The notes beneath the pieces are model-generated. The model saw nothing but the letters and a program-made list of their open reading frames with translations. It did not search any database and was not told the DNA's origin. From Desulfobacteraceae bacterium (GTDB lineage: Bacteria > Desulfobacterota > Desulfobacteria > Desulfobacterales > Desulfobacteraceae): 32,426 nucleotides of DNA. Position 1 is the first letter of the stretch. Each line of letters begins with the position of its first letter. The translations under genes and the position numbers were made by a program. The DNA lies in NCBI GenBank assembly GCA_004796375.1, contig QZLA01000067.1:1-32426 (forward strand), written 5' to 3'. Positions 1 to 9,440 of the stretch are shown piece after piece.

Positions 1-645
1 AACAGTACCGGACGAAATGTTGAAGTCGCCCAGGAATGTTTCAAAAGAATGGGGTATCGCAGCGTGGTCAAGATTATTCCCTGGAAGCGGGCTTTGATCA
101 TGGTGGAAAAAGGTACGGCGGACGCGATTATCGATGCAGCCTATACAAAAGAAAGGGCCGCGTATCTTTTCTATCCGGACGAAGAGATCTACATTGAACA
201 GTGGTTTGCCTTCAAAAGACAAGATGATCCCCATACGCTTGATCAGGGATTGGCAAATGCAAACCAGTATACCGTGGGGCTTTCAAGAGGGTTTGAATAC
301 GGCGGATTGATTCAGGAGGCTATTAACAGCAGTCGCTTCAAGCATATCGACAGGGTGGTGGACAATCGAATGAATATCCGTAAGCTGATTGGCGATCGAT
401 TCGACATGTTCATCGGTGTCAAACTCACCATTTTAAATCTTTCAAAGCAAATGGGGGTTCAGGATCAGATCTCTGTTGTCAATCAAACAGAAACCGGGGC
501 GCCCTATCTTTTGAGTTCATCAAAAACCTATGTGGCTTTTTCAAAAATGACCATGACCCGGGAGATCACGTCACTTTTTTCCTCAACCCTGAAATCAATG
601 AAGCAGGGCGGTACGGTCCGGCGAATTGAAAAAAAGTACATGTGA
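1..645 (+). CDS. Substrate-binding protein, SBP_bac_3 / PBP2-like (5' end outside window)
   Basis: The reading frame is open from the first base, so the N-terminus and any signal peptide lie outside the window; 214 codons plus stop are present. The protein resembles the C-terminal two thirds of a family 3 periplasmic solute-binding protein. A PWKRAL segment followed by a GTADAIIDAAYTKER-type stretch matches the region where these proteins place a ligand-contacting arginine, and the chain ends in a short helix of the usual kind. Such proteins bind amino acids or other small polar solutes in the periplasm; here the ligand is unknown. No permease or ATPase gene follows: the next gene is convergent and its stop codon begins 3 nt away. 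It may therefore be an orphan binding protein or a sensing partner. The family call is fairly firm, the ligand is not assignable. Confidence 0.75.
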   Translation, partial: NSTGRNVEVAQECFKRMGYRSVVKIIPWKRALIMVEKGTADAIIDAAYTKERAAYLFYPDEEIYIEQWFAFKRQDDPHTLDQGLANANQYTVGLSRGFEYGGLIQEAINSSRFKHIDRVVDNRMNIRKLIGDRFDMFIGVKLTILNLSKQMGVQDQISVVNQTETGAPYLLSSSKTYVAFSKMTMTREITSLFSSTLKSMKQGGTVRRIEKKYM

Positions 646-648
646 CAA

Positions 649-1527
649 TCAGTACGCTGTCCACAATTTTGTGAACCGCTCGATGGTCAGGGGGGCCGAT
701 CCTTCGTAGTGGTTATTGACGTTCAGCGTCACCGACATTCCCTTTGACAGCATTTTCTGAATCATGATCTTTAATTTCTGGAGTTCTCCATCATGCGGGG
801 CGACAATGGAATTCCATTTTTTTCGGGTCTGCTTTTCGATTCCCCCACGATCTGGACCATGCAGCCGTATCAGAGAAAAGTTTTCAATGAAATCCTGGAA
901 TCGGCCGTAGATTTCAAATACCGGCGGCATCCAGTATCCCTGTAAAAAGACATGAAAGAGTCCGGAATTTTTAAGGAATTCAAACCAGGGTCGGTTCAGG
1001 TAATTTTTGTTTCGGATTTCAATACAATATCGAAATTCTTGCGGGCAGTTCTCAAAAAAATGATGCAATTGATCCTGGAAATGATACTGACCCGGCATCT
1101 TTTCTTTGTTGAGATATTCAAATTGAAAGATCAATGAGTCGATCTGTCTCGCCATGGGGTCTATGCTTTTCAAGAAGCTCTCAAAGAGGCTGCTGGACAA
1201 AAAATGGGGATTCTCGATCAGCGGGCTTTTCGGTTTCCTGTATTGATGGGTCAGGGTGACGGCGTTGGGCACCTTGATGCTGAATGTAAAATCACCGGGT
1301 ACGGACTCCAGGTATTCCAAGACGGTTTCGGGTTTGGGCAGGGCGATCTTTTCTCCAAACAGGGACCAGAACCACTGGTCGATTTCCACGATGGAAAAGT
1401 GGCGCGCATATTCTTCGAGGTAGTTGCTGCAGTCATGAGGGTAGAGGATTCCTTTCCATGAATCATATTTCCAACTGCAGGTCCCGATGTTCAGTTTGTC
1501 AGGAAGGGTCGGCTTCATATCAATCAT
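649..1527 (-). CDS. DUF72 (YecE-like) protein
   Basis: The protein is about 292 residues, the usual size for DUF72, a TIM-barrel family of unknown biochemical role. Supporting features are the N-terminal NIGTCSWKYDSWKG segment, the SIVEIDQWFWS segment, a central FSIKVPNAVTLTH strand, YCIEIRNKNYL, and a late LIRLHGPDRGG segment. The family hallmark is an N-terminal G(T/C)SW motif followed by a strand ending in E(I/V)(N/D). I chose ATG 1527, which overlaps the upstream FapA stop by 8 nt and has a GGA 5 nt upstream; ATG 1518 and a longer form from 1551 are also open. It is the last gene of the leftward set, translationally close to FapA. The function is not known and the neighbours do not reveal it. 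Confidence 0.82.
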   Translation of the reverse strand: MIDMKPTLPDKLNIGTCSWKYDSWKGILYPHDCSNYLEEYARHFSIVEIDQWFWSLFGEKIALPKPETVLEYLESVPGDFTFSIKVPNAVTLTHQYRKPKSPLIENPHFLSSSLFESFLKSIDPMARQIDSLIFQFEYLNKEKMPGQYHFQDQLHHFFENCPQEFRYCIEIRNKNYLNRPWFEFLKNSGLFHVFLQGYWMPPVFEIYGRFQDFIENFSLIRLHGPDRGGIEKQTRKKWNSIVAPHDGELQKLKIMIQKMLSKGMSVTLNVNNHYEGSAPLTIERFTKLWTAY

Positions 1528-3961
1528 AATATCCGTCAATAACCATATCATACGAGTGGGTCTTCATATTTTTCACTTCCCTGATTCGGATGCCGTATAT
1601 GGAATCCTTGATCACCATTGAGGTGTGAATTCCTTTGATGATGGTGTTTTTTTCTACCATGTTTTTAACACGGATCTGGGGGGGGGATGGCGGAGCGGGG
1701 GGCTTCTTCTGGCGCATGAGATAGTCTTTTTGAATCATCAGCTCTTCAATCTTTTTTTCCTGATGTTCAATTTTGCTCTGCTGCTCTCCGGTTTTTTTCA
1801 GGATGAGATGATGTCTGGCCCTGTGTTCGGCCGTATATCGGTCTGCTTCATTGACAGCGGTGCGGTAAAGGTCTGAGACTTCACTCAGCTGCTGCGCCAG
1901 AAACCGCCGCTGCCGGTCCAGGGTTAAACCGCGAACCCGATCCAGGATGTCATCCATAAAAGTCAGCGTACTTTCATTGTTTGAAATCCGCATGCCAGGT
2001 TCTCTTGGTGTGCCTTCATCATCCGGGGGTTCATGGATCTGGATTCTCTGCTCAAGGGGTGTGTCAAACTCCGTTGAATCTGAATGGCAGATCTCCATAA
2101 GATATTTTATGACATGCTGCTTTTCCAGGTATTCGGTCTGGGTCTTGATTTTTTGTTTCAGTTTCAACGTGATGGTATCGAGTTCGTCCTGTTTCCGGAG
2201 TGTCCTGAGTATCGTCGTCTCTTCATCGATCAGCCGGTTGAGGGTATTTACCTTGAGGTCGGGTATACTGCCGACCTGGAGAACCGACGGGTGCTCAGGG
2301 CTGGAGTGCACGTTATTGACGAGTATGGTTTCCATGGCATGGATTTCACTGTAAAACACACTGGACTTTGGTGCCGTGAACCCTTTTGATGCCAGAATTT
2401 TGGAGTGGGTGATATTTTTGGACACATTCAGATGACCGCCGGACATGACAACCGTTCTGAATTCGGATTCACCGGGAATTGATTCATTTGAGCCGATGGT
2501 TCCTTTGACATGAATATCCCCGGCGGCATCGACCCTTCCAAGGAGATCTCCATGGATGGTCAGGCTGTGGCAGTTAACCACACCTTCCGTATCAATATGG
2601 CCCTGAACGGTTAAATTGACGTTATGATACGTTTTTTTTGTGTCGTTACGGATATGGTCTGAAACTGTTTCATTTTTCCGGTCCGTGATATAGGGCTCGA
2701 TCATGATCGTTCTCTGGTTAATCAGAAGGGGGATACCGTCCTGGTCCGCAATGAATGATGAATTTCTGTGCACAACTCCGGGCCCGCACATCAGGTGATT
2801 TAACCGTGGTTCAGGCGGCAGGATGGCATGCCCCATGACGTCAGTGCCGGGAACTCCGGCCTTATGCGGCGTTAGTGTTGCCAGTATATCCCCTTTTCTT
2901 ATCACGGCTTTAACGTGCGCTTCATGGTTTTGGGGCATTGAGGATTTCGTATCAAAAAAGTATTCGACGGTTTCATCAACCGGCATGGTGCAGGGGATAC
3001 CTGCTGCGATTTTCATCTGCTCATTGACCTCAGAATCCGACAGAAAGGCTTTGATCAGTTCATCACTGGCCAGGCCAGATCGGATACCGTTTAATTTCAA
3101 CCAATTGTGGAAATGATCCAGTTGGATCTCCTCAAAGGACTCTTTTCGGCGATGGATATGGGCTTCCATCTTGTTACCGGTAATCGTGAATTCAAAGATG
3201 TCGTTGAGCCGCTTGCTTGAACTGATTTCGGATTTATATCGGTTGACAGCCTTTTCAAGGGACAATCGCTCTTTTTCAATCTGCTGTTGTGTTTTTAAAA
3301 TCGTTAGAATATCTGATTCCCTGAGTTGAAAAAGCTCTTGGAGGATCTGTCCCAAATAGCGCTTGGGCTTTCCGGATTCCGATTCGTTCTTCTGGACCCT
3401 CAACGCCTGGTTCAACTCGTCAATGGAGATCAGTCCATATTTAACGGCAATTGCCCCGAAGCGTTTGTTGATGGTCATCCGCTCCATTTCAGATTTTGCA
3501 ATATCATAGATGGCCTGCTCCAGGAATTGCTCCTGGACCCGGTCCTGGGTCAGGAGAATTGCTGTTTTGTCGGCCGGGCTCATTTCATTTCTTTCGACCA
3601 GGATATCACCGATTTTCTTACTCTCGTGGTGCTTTCTGAAGTAAGCGTCTTGATAGGTCAGTGCATGATCCACATGTTTAGCCGTGACAAATCGATTACT
3701 GACGCCGATTTCCCCGAATTTTTTATCAAGCATTTTTAGTTTCAAGTGGCTCTGCAGGGCAAACAGGAAGTCAATTCTTTCCTGGGTCAGAATCGCTCTT
3801 TTTTTGAAAATGTTCAGAACTTTATAGTCCGGATTGATGTTGTAGATCTCGATCAGCCAGGATAATATTTCCTGTTCTTGGTGTGCTGTGATGAATTTAC
3901 ATTTGACGGCCAGTGAAATAAGGTTTTGATTCTCTTTATGTATGTTCTTCCTGGGAGACAT
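1520..3961 (-). CDS. FapA (DUF342) family protein with six N-terminal helical repeats
   Basis: The product is 813 residues and lacks a signal peptide or membrane segment. Residues about 15-225 hold six degenerate units of about 22 residues of the form xGxIxxxxxxIxxxxxxxALxxQ, like the N-terminal fold of type II secretion/MshE ATPases. Residues about 260-620 form the DUF342 (FapA) region, with a GVPGTDVMG motif near residue 370 and a beta-helix-like series including VQGHIDTEGVVNC. Residues about 680-790 are charged and probably coiled coil, ending in a proline-rich stretch. FapA proteins have been linked to flagellar or cell-surface functions, but the activity is poorly defined. No Shine-Dalgarno sequence is visible before ATG 3961. 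A single-receiver regulator gene lies 77 nt upstream on the same strand, suggesting co-expression and perhaps partnership. The family call is firm; the role is not. Confidence 0.82.
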   Translation of the reverse strand: MSPRKNIHKENQNLISLAVKCKFITAHQEQEILSWLIEIYNINPDYKVLNIFKKRAILTQERIDFLFALQSHLKLKMLDKKFGEIGVSNRFVTAKHVDHALTYQDAYFRKHHESKKIGDILVERNEMSPADKTAILLTQDRVQEQFLEQAIYDIAKSEMERMTINKRFGAIAVKYGLISIDELNQALRVQKNESESGKPKRYLGQILQELFQLRESDILTILKTQQQIEKERLSLEKAVNRYKSEISSSKRLNDIFEFTITGNKMEAHIHRRKESFEEIQLDHFHNWLKLNGIRSGLASDELIKAFLSDSEVNEQMKIAAGIPCTMPVDETVEYFFDTKSSMPQNHEAHVKAVIRKGDILATLTPHKAGVPGTDVMGHAILPPEPRLNHLMCGPGVVHRNSSFIADQDGIPLLINQRTIMIEPYITDRKNETVSDHIRNDTKKTYHNVNLTVQGHIDTEGVVNCHSLTIHGDLLGRVDAAGDIHVKGTIGSNESIPGESEFRTVVMSGGHLNVSKNITHSKILASKGFTAPKSSVFYSEIHAMETILVNNVHSSPEHPSVLQVGSIPDLKVNTLNRLIDEETTILRTLRKQDELDTITLKLKQKIKTQTEYLEKQHVIKYLMEICHSDSTEFDTPLEQRIQIHEPPDDEGTPREPGMRISNNESTLTFMDDILDRVRGLTLDRQRRFLAQQLSEVSDLYRTAVNEADRYTAEHRARHHLILKKTGEQQSKIEHQEKKIEELMIQKDYLMRQKKPPAPPSPPQIRVKNMVEKNTIIKGIHTSMVIKDSIYGIRIREVKNMKTHSYDMVIDGYYD
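3287..3919 (-). repeat. Six tandem ~22-residue helical repeats in the FapA protein
   Basis: Units begin at about residues 15, 49, 82, 117, 168 and 203. The clearest are FGEIGVSNRFVTAKHVDHAL, IGDILVERNEMSPADKTAIL and FGAIAVKYGLISIDELNQAL, each ending a few residues later in Q. The shared pattern is a Gly/Leu strand, a polar turn starting with Ile/Val/Met plus Thr/Ser, and an amphipathic helix ending in Gln. This pattern is known from the MshEN/GspE N-terminal domain, which in MshE binds cyclic di-GMP. Whether these units bind any ligand is not shown. Confidence 0.6.
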
Positions 3962-4038
3962 TTTAACAGCTTGTTTGTATTAAATCCGTTGGATACATGG
4001 TGTTATTTCCATGGCTCCTGATCAGGATGCGTTGTTCT

Positions 4039-4437
4039 CTATCCCGCCAGTAATGCGTCTATGGATTGTAGTATGGCTGCTTTATTGCTGGGCTTGGGCA
4101 GGAATGCATCTGCACCGGCCGACATCACTTTTTCTTTGTTTTCTTCGGAGGCCTGACCCGTTAAAACCAGTATTTTTATGTGACGTGTTTTTTCATCCTC
4201 TTTAAGATGCCTGCAGACTTCAAATCCATTCAAATAGGGCATGAATAAATCTAATATAATGATCTGCGGCATGAAATAAACCACCTTTATTCCGGCCTGA
4301 AATCCGTCTACAGCCGTTTCAATATCCATGCGAGGCCCGCTGAGTATCGTTGTCAGAAAGGTTTGAACAGCCGGATCATCATCCACGATCAGGATCTTTG
4401 TTTTTTTATCCGGATTGTCTAAAAGTTCCTCTGGCAT
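4039..4437 (-). CDS. Single-domain response regulator (CheY-like receiver)
   Basis: The protein is 132 residues and is a receiver domain with nothing after it. All key residues are visible: the acidic triplet D19-D20-D21, the phospho-acceptor D63 in ILDLFMP, the switch threonine T93 in VLTG and the conserved K115 in LPKP. It should be phosphorylated by a histidine kinase and act through protein-protein contact, since it has no DNA-binding or enzymatic output. It lies 77 nt upstream of the FapA gene on the same strand and could control it or be co-transcribed with it. It is divergent from the five-module kinase gene at 4650, sharing a 212-bp intergenic region, so that kinase is a possible donor. 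The receiver call is near certain; the partner assignments are inference. Confidence 0.93.
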   Translation of the reverse strand: MPEELLDNPDKKTKILIVDDDPAVQTFLTTILSGPRMDIETAVDGFQAGIKVVYFMPQIIILDLFMPYLNGFEVCRHLKEDEKTRHIKILVLTGQASEENKEKVMSAGADAFLPKPSNKAAILQSIDALLAG

Positions 4438-4649
4438 ATGATTCCACTTATTGAAACAACTGCATTATTTACAACAAGGTATAACCGGATATCACAAAGC
4501 GGTCAATACACAATGTCCTGATTCCTGCTGTCCGGGAAAAAGCGGTGTTTGACTTTTAAACGTGTTTTCGCTAATTATATCAAAATCCTGGTTCTTTTCT
4601 CAAATTTGATTTCACCCTGGATAATGGATACCAATTGAAGGGGGATACA
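4438..4649. promoter_or_regulatory. Divergent intergenic region, promoters expected for both sides
   Basis: This 212-bp gap separates the leftward receiver gene from the rightward giant kinase gene and must carry promoters for both. A TTGACT at 4549-4554 has a TAATTA 17 bp downstream at 4572-4577, but the -10 match is poor. I see no convincing sigma-54 element, operator palindrome or riboswitch. Confidence 0.3.
4638..4644 (+). promoter_or_regulatory. Ribosome binding site that sets the start of the five-module kinase
   Basis: AAGGGGG lies 5 nt before ATG 4650. A longer frame from TTG 4635 exists, but that codon overlaps this purine block, so ATG 4650 is preferred. The same AAGGGGG with the same 5-nt spacing precedes the secreted-repeat gene at 25292. 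Confidence 0.75.
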
Positions 4650-7600
4650 ATGAAAGTGAAGCACCTTCAGAGGAAAAGACGGTTTCATGCCGCAATGATC
4701 CTGGTTCTGTCTGCTCTTGTGGTGCCATTCTCCCATGCCGGGGATGTGTCACCCGTTACCCTTCAGCTTAAATGGTTTCACCAGTTTCAATTTGCCGGAT
4801 ACTATGCAGCCAAAGCCCAGGGCTTTTTCAAGGATGAGGGGCTTTCAGTCCAAATCCTTGAACGAAATCCGGAAAAAAGCAATATTCAATCCGTTCTGGA
4901 CGGTGATGCCCATTATGGGGTGGCTGATTCAGGCCTGATCCTGGAGAGGATGAAGGGCAGGCCGGTCGTACTCCTTGCCCAGATATTCCAGCATTCCCCC
5001 CTGGTCCTGATTACCCGGCAGGTATCAGGGATTAAAAGCCCCTTTGATTTAAGCGGGAAAAGTGTCATGGCTGATTTTGCCGCGCACAGCAATGCACCGC
5101 TTGTGGCCGTGCTCAATCATACCTTGGGCGGGATCGATAAAGTCAGGATCATGCCTCACAGTTTTCGCCTGGAGGAATTTTTAGCAGGTAAGGTGGATGC
5201 GATATCCGCATATTTGACCAATGAGCCCTATACCCTCAAAGCGCAGGGTATCCCGATTCGCATCATCGATCCCAAGCACTATGGTGTCGATTTTTACGGG
5301 GACAATCTGTTCACGACAGTACACGAAATTCAAACCCGGCCCGACCGTGTCGAAGGCATGATCCGCGCATCGATCAGAGGGTGGGAATATGCCATGGATC
5401 ACCCGGAGGAGATCATCGCCCTGATTCAAAACAAATACAATGCTGACCTGGATCGAGGGCGCCTTGTATATGAAGCGCAAATGATAAAAGAGATGATCGC
5501 CCCGGATGCGGTGCCTTTGGGCACTGTACTGGCTTCCAGGTTTGACGATATCGTCCGCAATTATCTTCATTCGGGATTGATCAGCAAAGCACAGGACTGG
5601 TCCGGCTTTATTTATCATCAAGAAACAGGTGCCACCGTATCGAATGGTATTGATATTTCGCTCAGCCCGCAGGAGCAGGCATGGCTTGAACGCCACCCTG
5701 AATTCACGATTGCCTTTGACGGGGATTACGCCCCATACAGTTTCCTGAATCATAAAGGTGAGCTTGAAGGGATTGCCGTTGATTATGCCAAAGAGATTGC
5801 CCGTCGAACCGGTTTAAAGATCAACGTTTTTCCACATAGCCGGTGGAACCGGATCTATGCCGCGGGTCAGAACCGGGAGACCGACGTGATTGCCACACTG
5901 GTCAAACGCCCCGAGCGTACCGAATGGTTTGGATTCACCAAACCCTATCTTTCACTGGCACAGTATATCATTACCCGGAACGATCAATCGGTAATCGCCT
6001 CCCGGTCTGATATCGGTATCAATAAGATTGCCCTGGTGAAGGGCTATTCCACTTCCAAACATGTCATCGAAAATTATCCGACCATTACTCCTGTATTTGT
6101 CGACAACCTTTCCAGGGCCCTTGAGGCTGTTTCAACAGGCAGGGCAGATGCCACGATCGCGGCCATGGGTATGGCACAGCACCTGATCGCCCAAAAGGGG
6201 CTTCCCAATCTGAAATTTGCGGCACTTTACGGCCAGGGGTTGTCTGAGCAGCGTTTCGGTGTCCGTAATGACTGGCCCGAGCTTGCGTCAATATTGGACA
6301 AGGGACTGGAGTCCATCAGCGATAAGGAGCGTATCAAAATTTTCCAGAAATGGAGCCGTATAGAGGTTGCAAATATGGAAACCGTGAAAGGACTGCCCGA
6401 GCCGCTTCACTTAGCAGACAGCGAGAAAGAGTGGCTCAAGACCCATCCTGAGATCCGGATCGGCGTGATGGATAATTGGCCCCCCATGAATTACCTGGAC
6501 AAAAGCGGGCTGCCCACCGGAATTGGCGTGGAATACCTCCATGCCATTAATAAACGTCTGGATGGTATCCTCAATATTGTTCCGGCGCCGTTCAAGGAGA
6601 ATTATGAAGCGGTCAAGAACGGCAGACTGCACGCGCTGATGGATATTACGCCAAAGCCGGAGCGGGAGGTTTTTTTTAGTTTTACCACGCCTTACCTGAT
6701 CATTCCCCAGATTATTGTCGCACAAAAAGGTACCCCGTACCTGAGAAATGAAGAGGATCTTTCAGGCAGGGCTGTTGCCCTGGAGCAGGGGTATTACACG
6801 ATTACACGATTCAGGAAAAATTATCCCTGGATCAATATCCGGGAGTTCAGCAGCACGAGTGAATGCCTGGATGCCGTGGCCCGGGGGGAGGCGGATGCCT
6901 ATGTCGGCAACCGGGCGGTTACCCTTCACATTATAGAAAAGGAACTGATGGCCAACCTGCAGGTCATGGGCCGGACCCATCAGCCGCCTGTTGAACTGAC
7001 CATTGGTACGCATAAGCCAATGGTCGAGCTGGCATCGATTCTTGAAAAAGCCCTGGCATCCTTATCGCCTCGGGAAATTCAGGATATCCACCGCAAATGG
7101 ATCAAGGGTGACAAAACCAGCGAAACACTTCTTGACCTGACCCCTGATGAAAACAACTGGGTTCAAAAGCACCCGGTCATTAAGGTCAGCAATGAGATGG
7201 ACTGGCCGCCGGTCGATTTCGTCGCTGATGGCCGGCCGCAAGGCTATGCCATCGATCTGGTCCGGCTGCTGGCCGAGCGCATTGGCATCCGGGTTGATTT
7301 TGTGAATGGATACACCTGGAAAGGGCTGGAGGAACTGTTTAAAAAGGGGGAGCTGGATATTCTCCAGCCTGCGGGAAAATCAGCAGAACGCAGTCAATAT
7401 GCCATCTTCTCCGAACCGATTGTGCAATACAAGACTTACTTTATCACCCGGAAACGGCATCCCGAAATCACCGATTTTCAACAGCTGTCCGGAAAAAAAT
7501 TTGCCGTAGCCAAAGGCTGGCGGATGGAAAATTTTCTGAGGCAGAATCATCCCGACGTCGAGCTGTTCCTGGTGGACAATCAGGAAGAGATGCTGGAGGC

Positions 7601-9440
7601 GGTGAATCGTGAAGATGCGTATGCCACCTATGGTAATGAGATCGTGGCCGGGTATATCATCCAGAAAAAATGGATGCGGGATCTCAAATTTTCTGGATGG
7701 GTAAAGGATTTCGATAATGGTGAGATTAACCGGCTGCACCTGCTGGGCCATAAGGACGCACCGGAACTGATCAGTATGATGAATAAAGCCCTGGCATCAT
7801 TGACTGCAGGTGAATTCAGGCAGCTTGAGGAAAAGTGGATCAGTACGTCGGAAAAGAGCCACTCGGATTTTTCTCCCCAAGAGGAAGCCTGGTTGAAGAA
7901 ACACCCTGCCCTCCGGCTGGGTATTGATCCGAACTGGGCCCCTCTGGAATATTTTGATGAGAATGGTGAGTTTTCAGGGATCACATCTGACCATATCCGT
8001 ATCCTGAAAAAAAAGCTGGGGGTTTCAATAACGCCGGTCACGGGATTGACCTGGGTGGAGGTGCAGCAGCAGGCACGGAATGGCAAGGTCGATATCATTT
8101 CAGCAATTGTAAAAAGTGAAGAGCGGTCCAGATATCTCCTGTTTACAGAACCCTACATGAAATTGCCCATGGTGGTGGTCATGCATGAAGATGCACCGTT
8201 TATCGAAAGCCTGAATGATCTTTCCGGTACAACCATTGCCGTGGTCAAGGGGTATATCACCCACGCATACCTCAAGCAGGATTATCCCCGGCAGAGACTT
8301 GTGCTGTTTGATTCACTGGCCCAAGCCATGAAGGCAGTCGCTTCAGGTAGGGCCGGTGCGGTTATCGGCAACATTGCCTCAATCAATTACGTGAAAAGGG
8401 ATCTGGGATTGAATCAGCTCAAGGTTGCGGCCACCACGCAGTACTCCTATGACATTTCTTTCGGGGTTCGAAAGGATTGGCCGGAGTTGATTCCCATTCT
8501 TGAAAAGGGCCTGTATGCCATTACAGACAAGGAAAAGGAGCTCATCAAGGACAAGTGGGTCAATATCCGTTTCAAAACAAAAACAGACTGGCGGATGTTG
8601 GGGATCGCCATCCTGACCGTCATGATGGTTGCCGGTAGCATTGTCACGGTTATCTTCATCTGGAACCGGCGTCTGACCACGGAAGTGCTTGAGCGCAAAA
8701 TGGCCATGGAGGCAGTCCAGGTTGAAAGGATACGTGCTGAAGACGCCCTGAAAAGCCTGAAGATTTCCGAAAAGGAGCTTCGCCAATATGCGGATACCCA
8801 GGCCGTTCTTGTCCGTGAGGTAAATCATAGGGTTAAAAACAATCTATCCGCCATTATCGGTATGCTGCATATGGAACAGGACCGGGCTGAGGCTGAAAAA
8901 ATTACATCATATCTTCCGGTGCTCCAGGATCTTATCGGCCGTATCCGGGGGCTTTCAACCGTCCACCACCTCCTGTCCGAATCCGGATGGCGGCCTCTTG
9001 AGATCACTGACCTGTGCCGGCAGGTCGTCAATGCCTCCCTGCAGGGTGTTCCATTTGGAAAACAGGTCCATGTAGAGATATCACCCAGCCAGGTCCGGGT
9101 GACCAGTAACCAGGCCCACCACCTGACACTGGTGGTCAATGAACTGGCCACCAACGCCATGAAATATGCATTGTCTGATCGAAACGAGGCGAATATTTAT
9201 ATTGAAACCTGCTTGAAGGATCAGACCATAGAGATCATTTTCAAGGACGATGGGCCGGGATATCCGGACCATATCCTCAGGGACGGTTTTGTGCCCTCGA
9301 CCATCGGATTTGAATTGATCCGGGGGATTACCCGGAAGAGCCTGAACGGCGAAGTGACCTTTAAAAACGATCATGGGGCTGTTGCACGTATCATCTTTCC
9401 AAACGATTTTAACCACCTGGACCAAAAGGGGGATTCATGA
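4650..9440 (+). CDS. Sensor histidine kinase with NMT1-like domain plus four SBP_bac_3 modules, HisKA_2-type
   Basis: The predicted protein has 1596 residues. Residues 1-30 are a signal peptide (basic start, hydrophobic core, cleavage after SHA). Residues about 32-324 resemble the NMT1/THI5/SsuA periplasmic fold, with LQLKWFHQFQFAGYYAAKAQGFF at its start region. Four family 3 binding modules follow, starting at residues 338, 588, 830 and 1074, each introduced by a W(L/V)xxHP linker. A membrane helix spans about 1314-1341, followed by a coiled coil. The kinase core is HisKA_2-like, with H1393 in EVNHRVKNNL, an N-box near 1497 (NELATNAMKYAL) and a DDGPGYPD ATP-lid motif near 1533. There is no receiver of its own; the next gene, overlapping by 4 nt, supplies one. 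It is likely a sensor of several small ligands. Ligands are unknown, and the domain order is well supported. Confidence 0.9.
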   Translation: MKVKHLQRKRRFHAAMILVLSALVVPFSHAGDVSPVTLQLKWFHQFQFAGYYAAKAQGFFKDEGLSVQILERNPEKSNIQSVLDGDAHYGVADSGLILERMKGRPVVLLAQIFQHSPLVLITRQVSGIKSPFDLSGKSVMADFAAHSNAPLVAVLNHTLGGIDKVRIMPHSFRLEEFLAGKVDAISAYLTNEPYTLKAQGIPIRIIDPKHYGVDFYGDNLFTTVHEIQTRPDRVEGMIRASIRGWEYAMDHPEEIIALIQNKYNADLDRGRLVYEAQMIKEMIAPDAVPLGTVLASRFDDIVRNYLHSGLISKAQDWSGFIYHQETGATVSNGIDISLSPQEQAWLERHPEFTIAFDGDYAPYSFLNHKGELEGIAVDYAKEIARRTGLKINVFPHSRWNRIYAAGQNRETDVIATLVKRPERTEWFGFTKPYLSLAQYIITRNDQSVIASRSDIGINKIALVKGYSTSKHVIENYPTITPVFVDNLSRALEAVSTGRADATIAAMGMAQHLIAQKGLPNLKFAALYGQGLSEQRFGVRNDWPELASILDKGLESISDKERIKIFQKWSRIEVANMETVKGLPEPLHLADSEKEWLKTHPEIRIGVMDNWPPMNYLDKSGLPTGIGVEYLHAINKRLDGILNIVPAPFKENYEAVKNGRLHALMDITPKPEREVFFSFTTPYLIIPQIIVAQKGTPYLRNEEDLSGRAVALEQGYYTITRFRKNYPWINIREFSSTSECLDAVARGEADAYVGNRAVTLHIIEKELMANLQVMGRTHQPPVELTIGTHKPMVELASILEKALASLSPREIQDIHRKWIKGDKTSETLLDLTPDENNWVQKHPVIKVSNEMDWPPVDFVADGRPQGYAIDLVRLLAERIGIRVDFVNGYTWKGLEELFKKGELDILQPAGKSAERSQYAIFSEPIVQYKTYFITRKRHPEITDFQQLSGKKFAVAKGWRMENFLRQNHPDVELFLVDNQEEMLEAVNREDAYATYGNEIVAGYIIQKKWMRDLKFSGWVKDFDNGEINRLHLLGHKDAPELISMMNKALASLTAGEFRQLEEKWISTSEKSHSDFSPQEEAWLKKHPALRLGIDPNWAPLEYFDENGEFSGITSDHIRILKKKLGVSITPVTGLTWVEVQQQARNGKVDIISAIVKSEERSRYLLFTEPYMKLPMVVVMHEDAPFIESLNDLSGTTIAVVKGYITHAYLKQDYPRQRLVLFDSLAQAMKAVASGRAGAVIGNIASINYVKRDLGLNQLKVAATTQYSYDISFGVRKDWPELIPILEKGLYAITDKEKELIKDKWVNIRFKTKTDWRMLGIAILTVMMVAGSIVTVIFIWNRRLTTEVLERKMAMEAVQVERIRAEDALKSLKISEKELRQYADTQAVLVREVNHRVKNNLSAIIGMLHMEQDRAEAEKITSYLPVLQDLIGRIRGLSTVHHLLSESGWRPLEITDLCRQVVNASLQGVPFGKQVHVEISPSQVRVTSNQAHHLTLVVNELATNAMKYALSDRNEANIYIETCLKDQTIEIIFKDDGPGYPDHILRDGFVPSTIGFELIRGITRKSLNGEVTFKNDHGAVARIIFPNDFNHLDQKGDS
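5661..8570 (+). repeat. Four tandem SBP_bac_3 (Venus flytrap) modules in the kinase ectodomain
   Basis: Each module is about 235 residues and starts with a linker: LSPQEQAWLERHP, LADSEKEWLKTHP, LTPDENNWVQKHP, FSPQEEAWLKKHP. Each ends in a helix of the type FQKW, IHRKW, LEEKW or IKDKW. All keep the ligand-type arginine before the (F/S)xPY strand. They are diverged at DNA level, so this is an old duplication and not a recent one. Confidence 0.85.
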
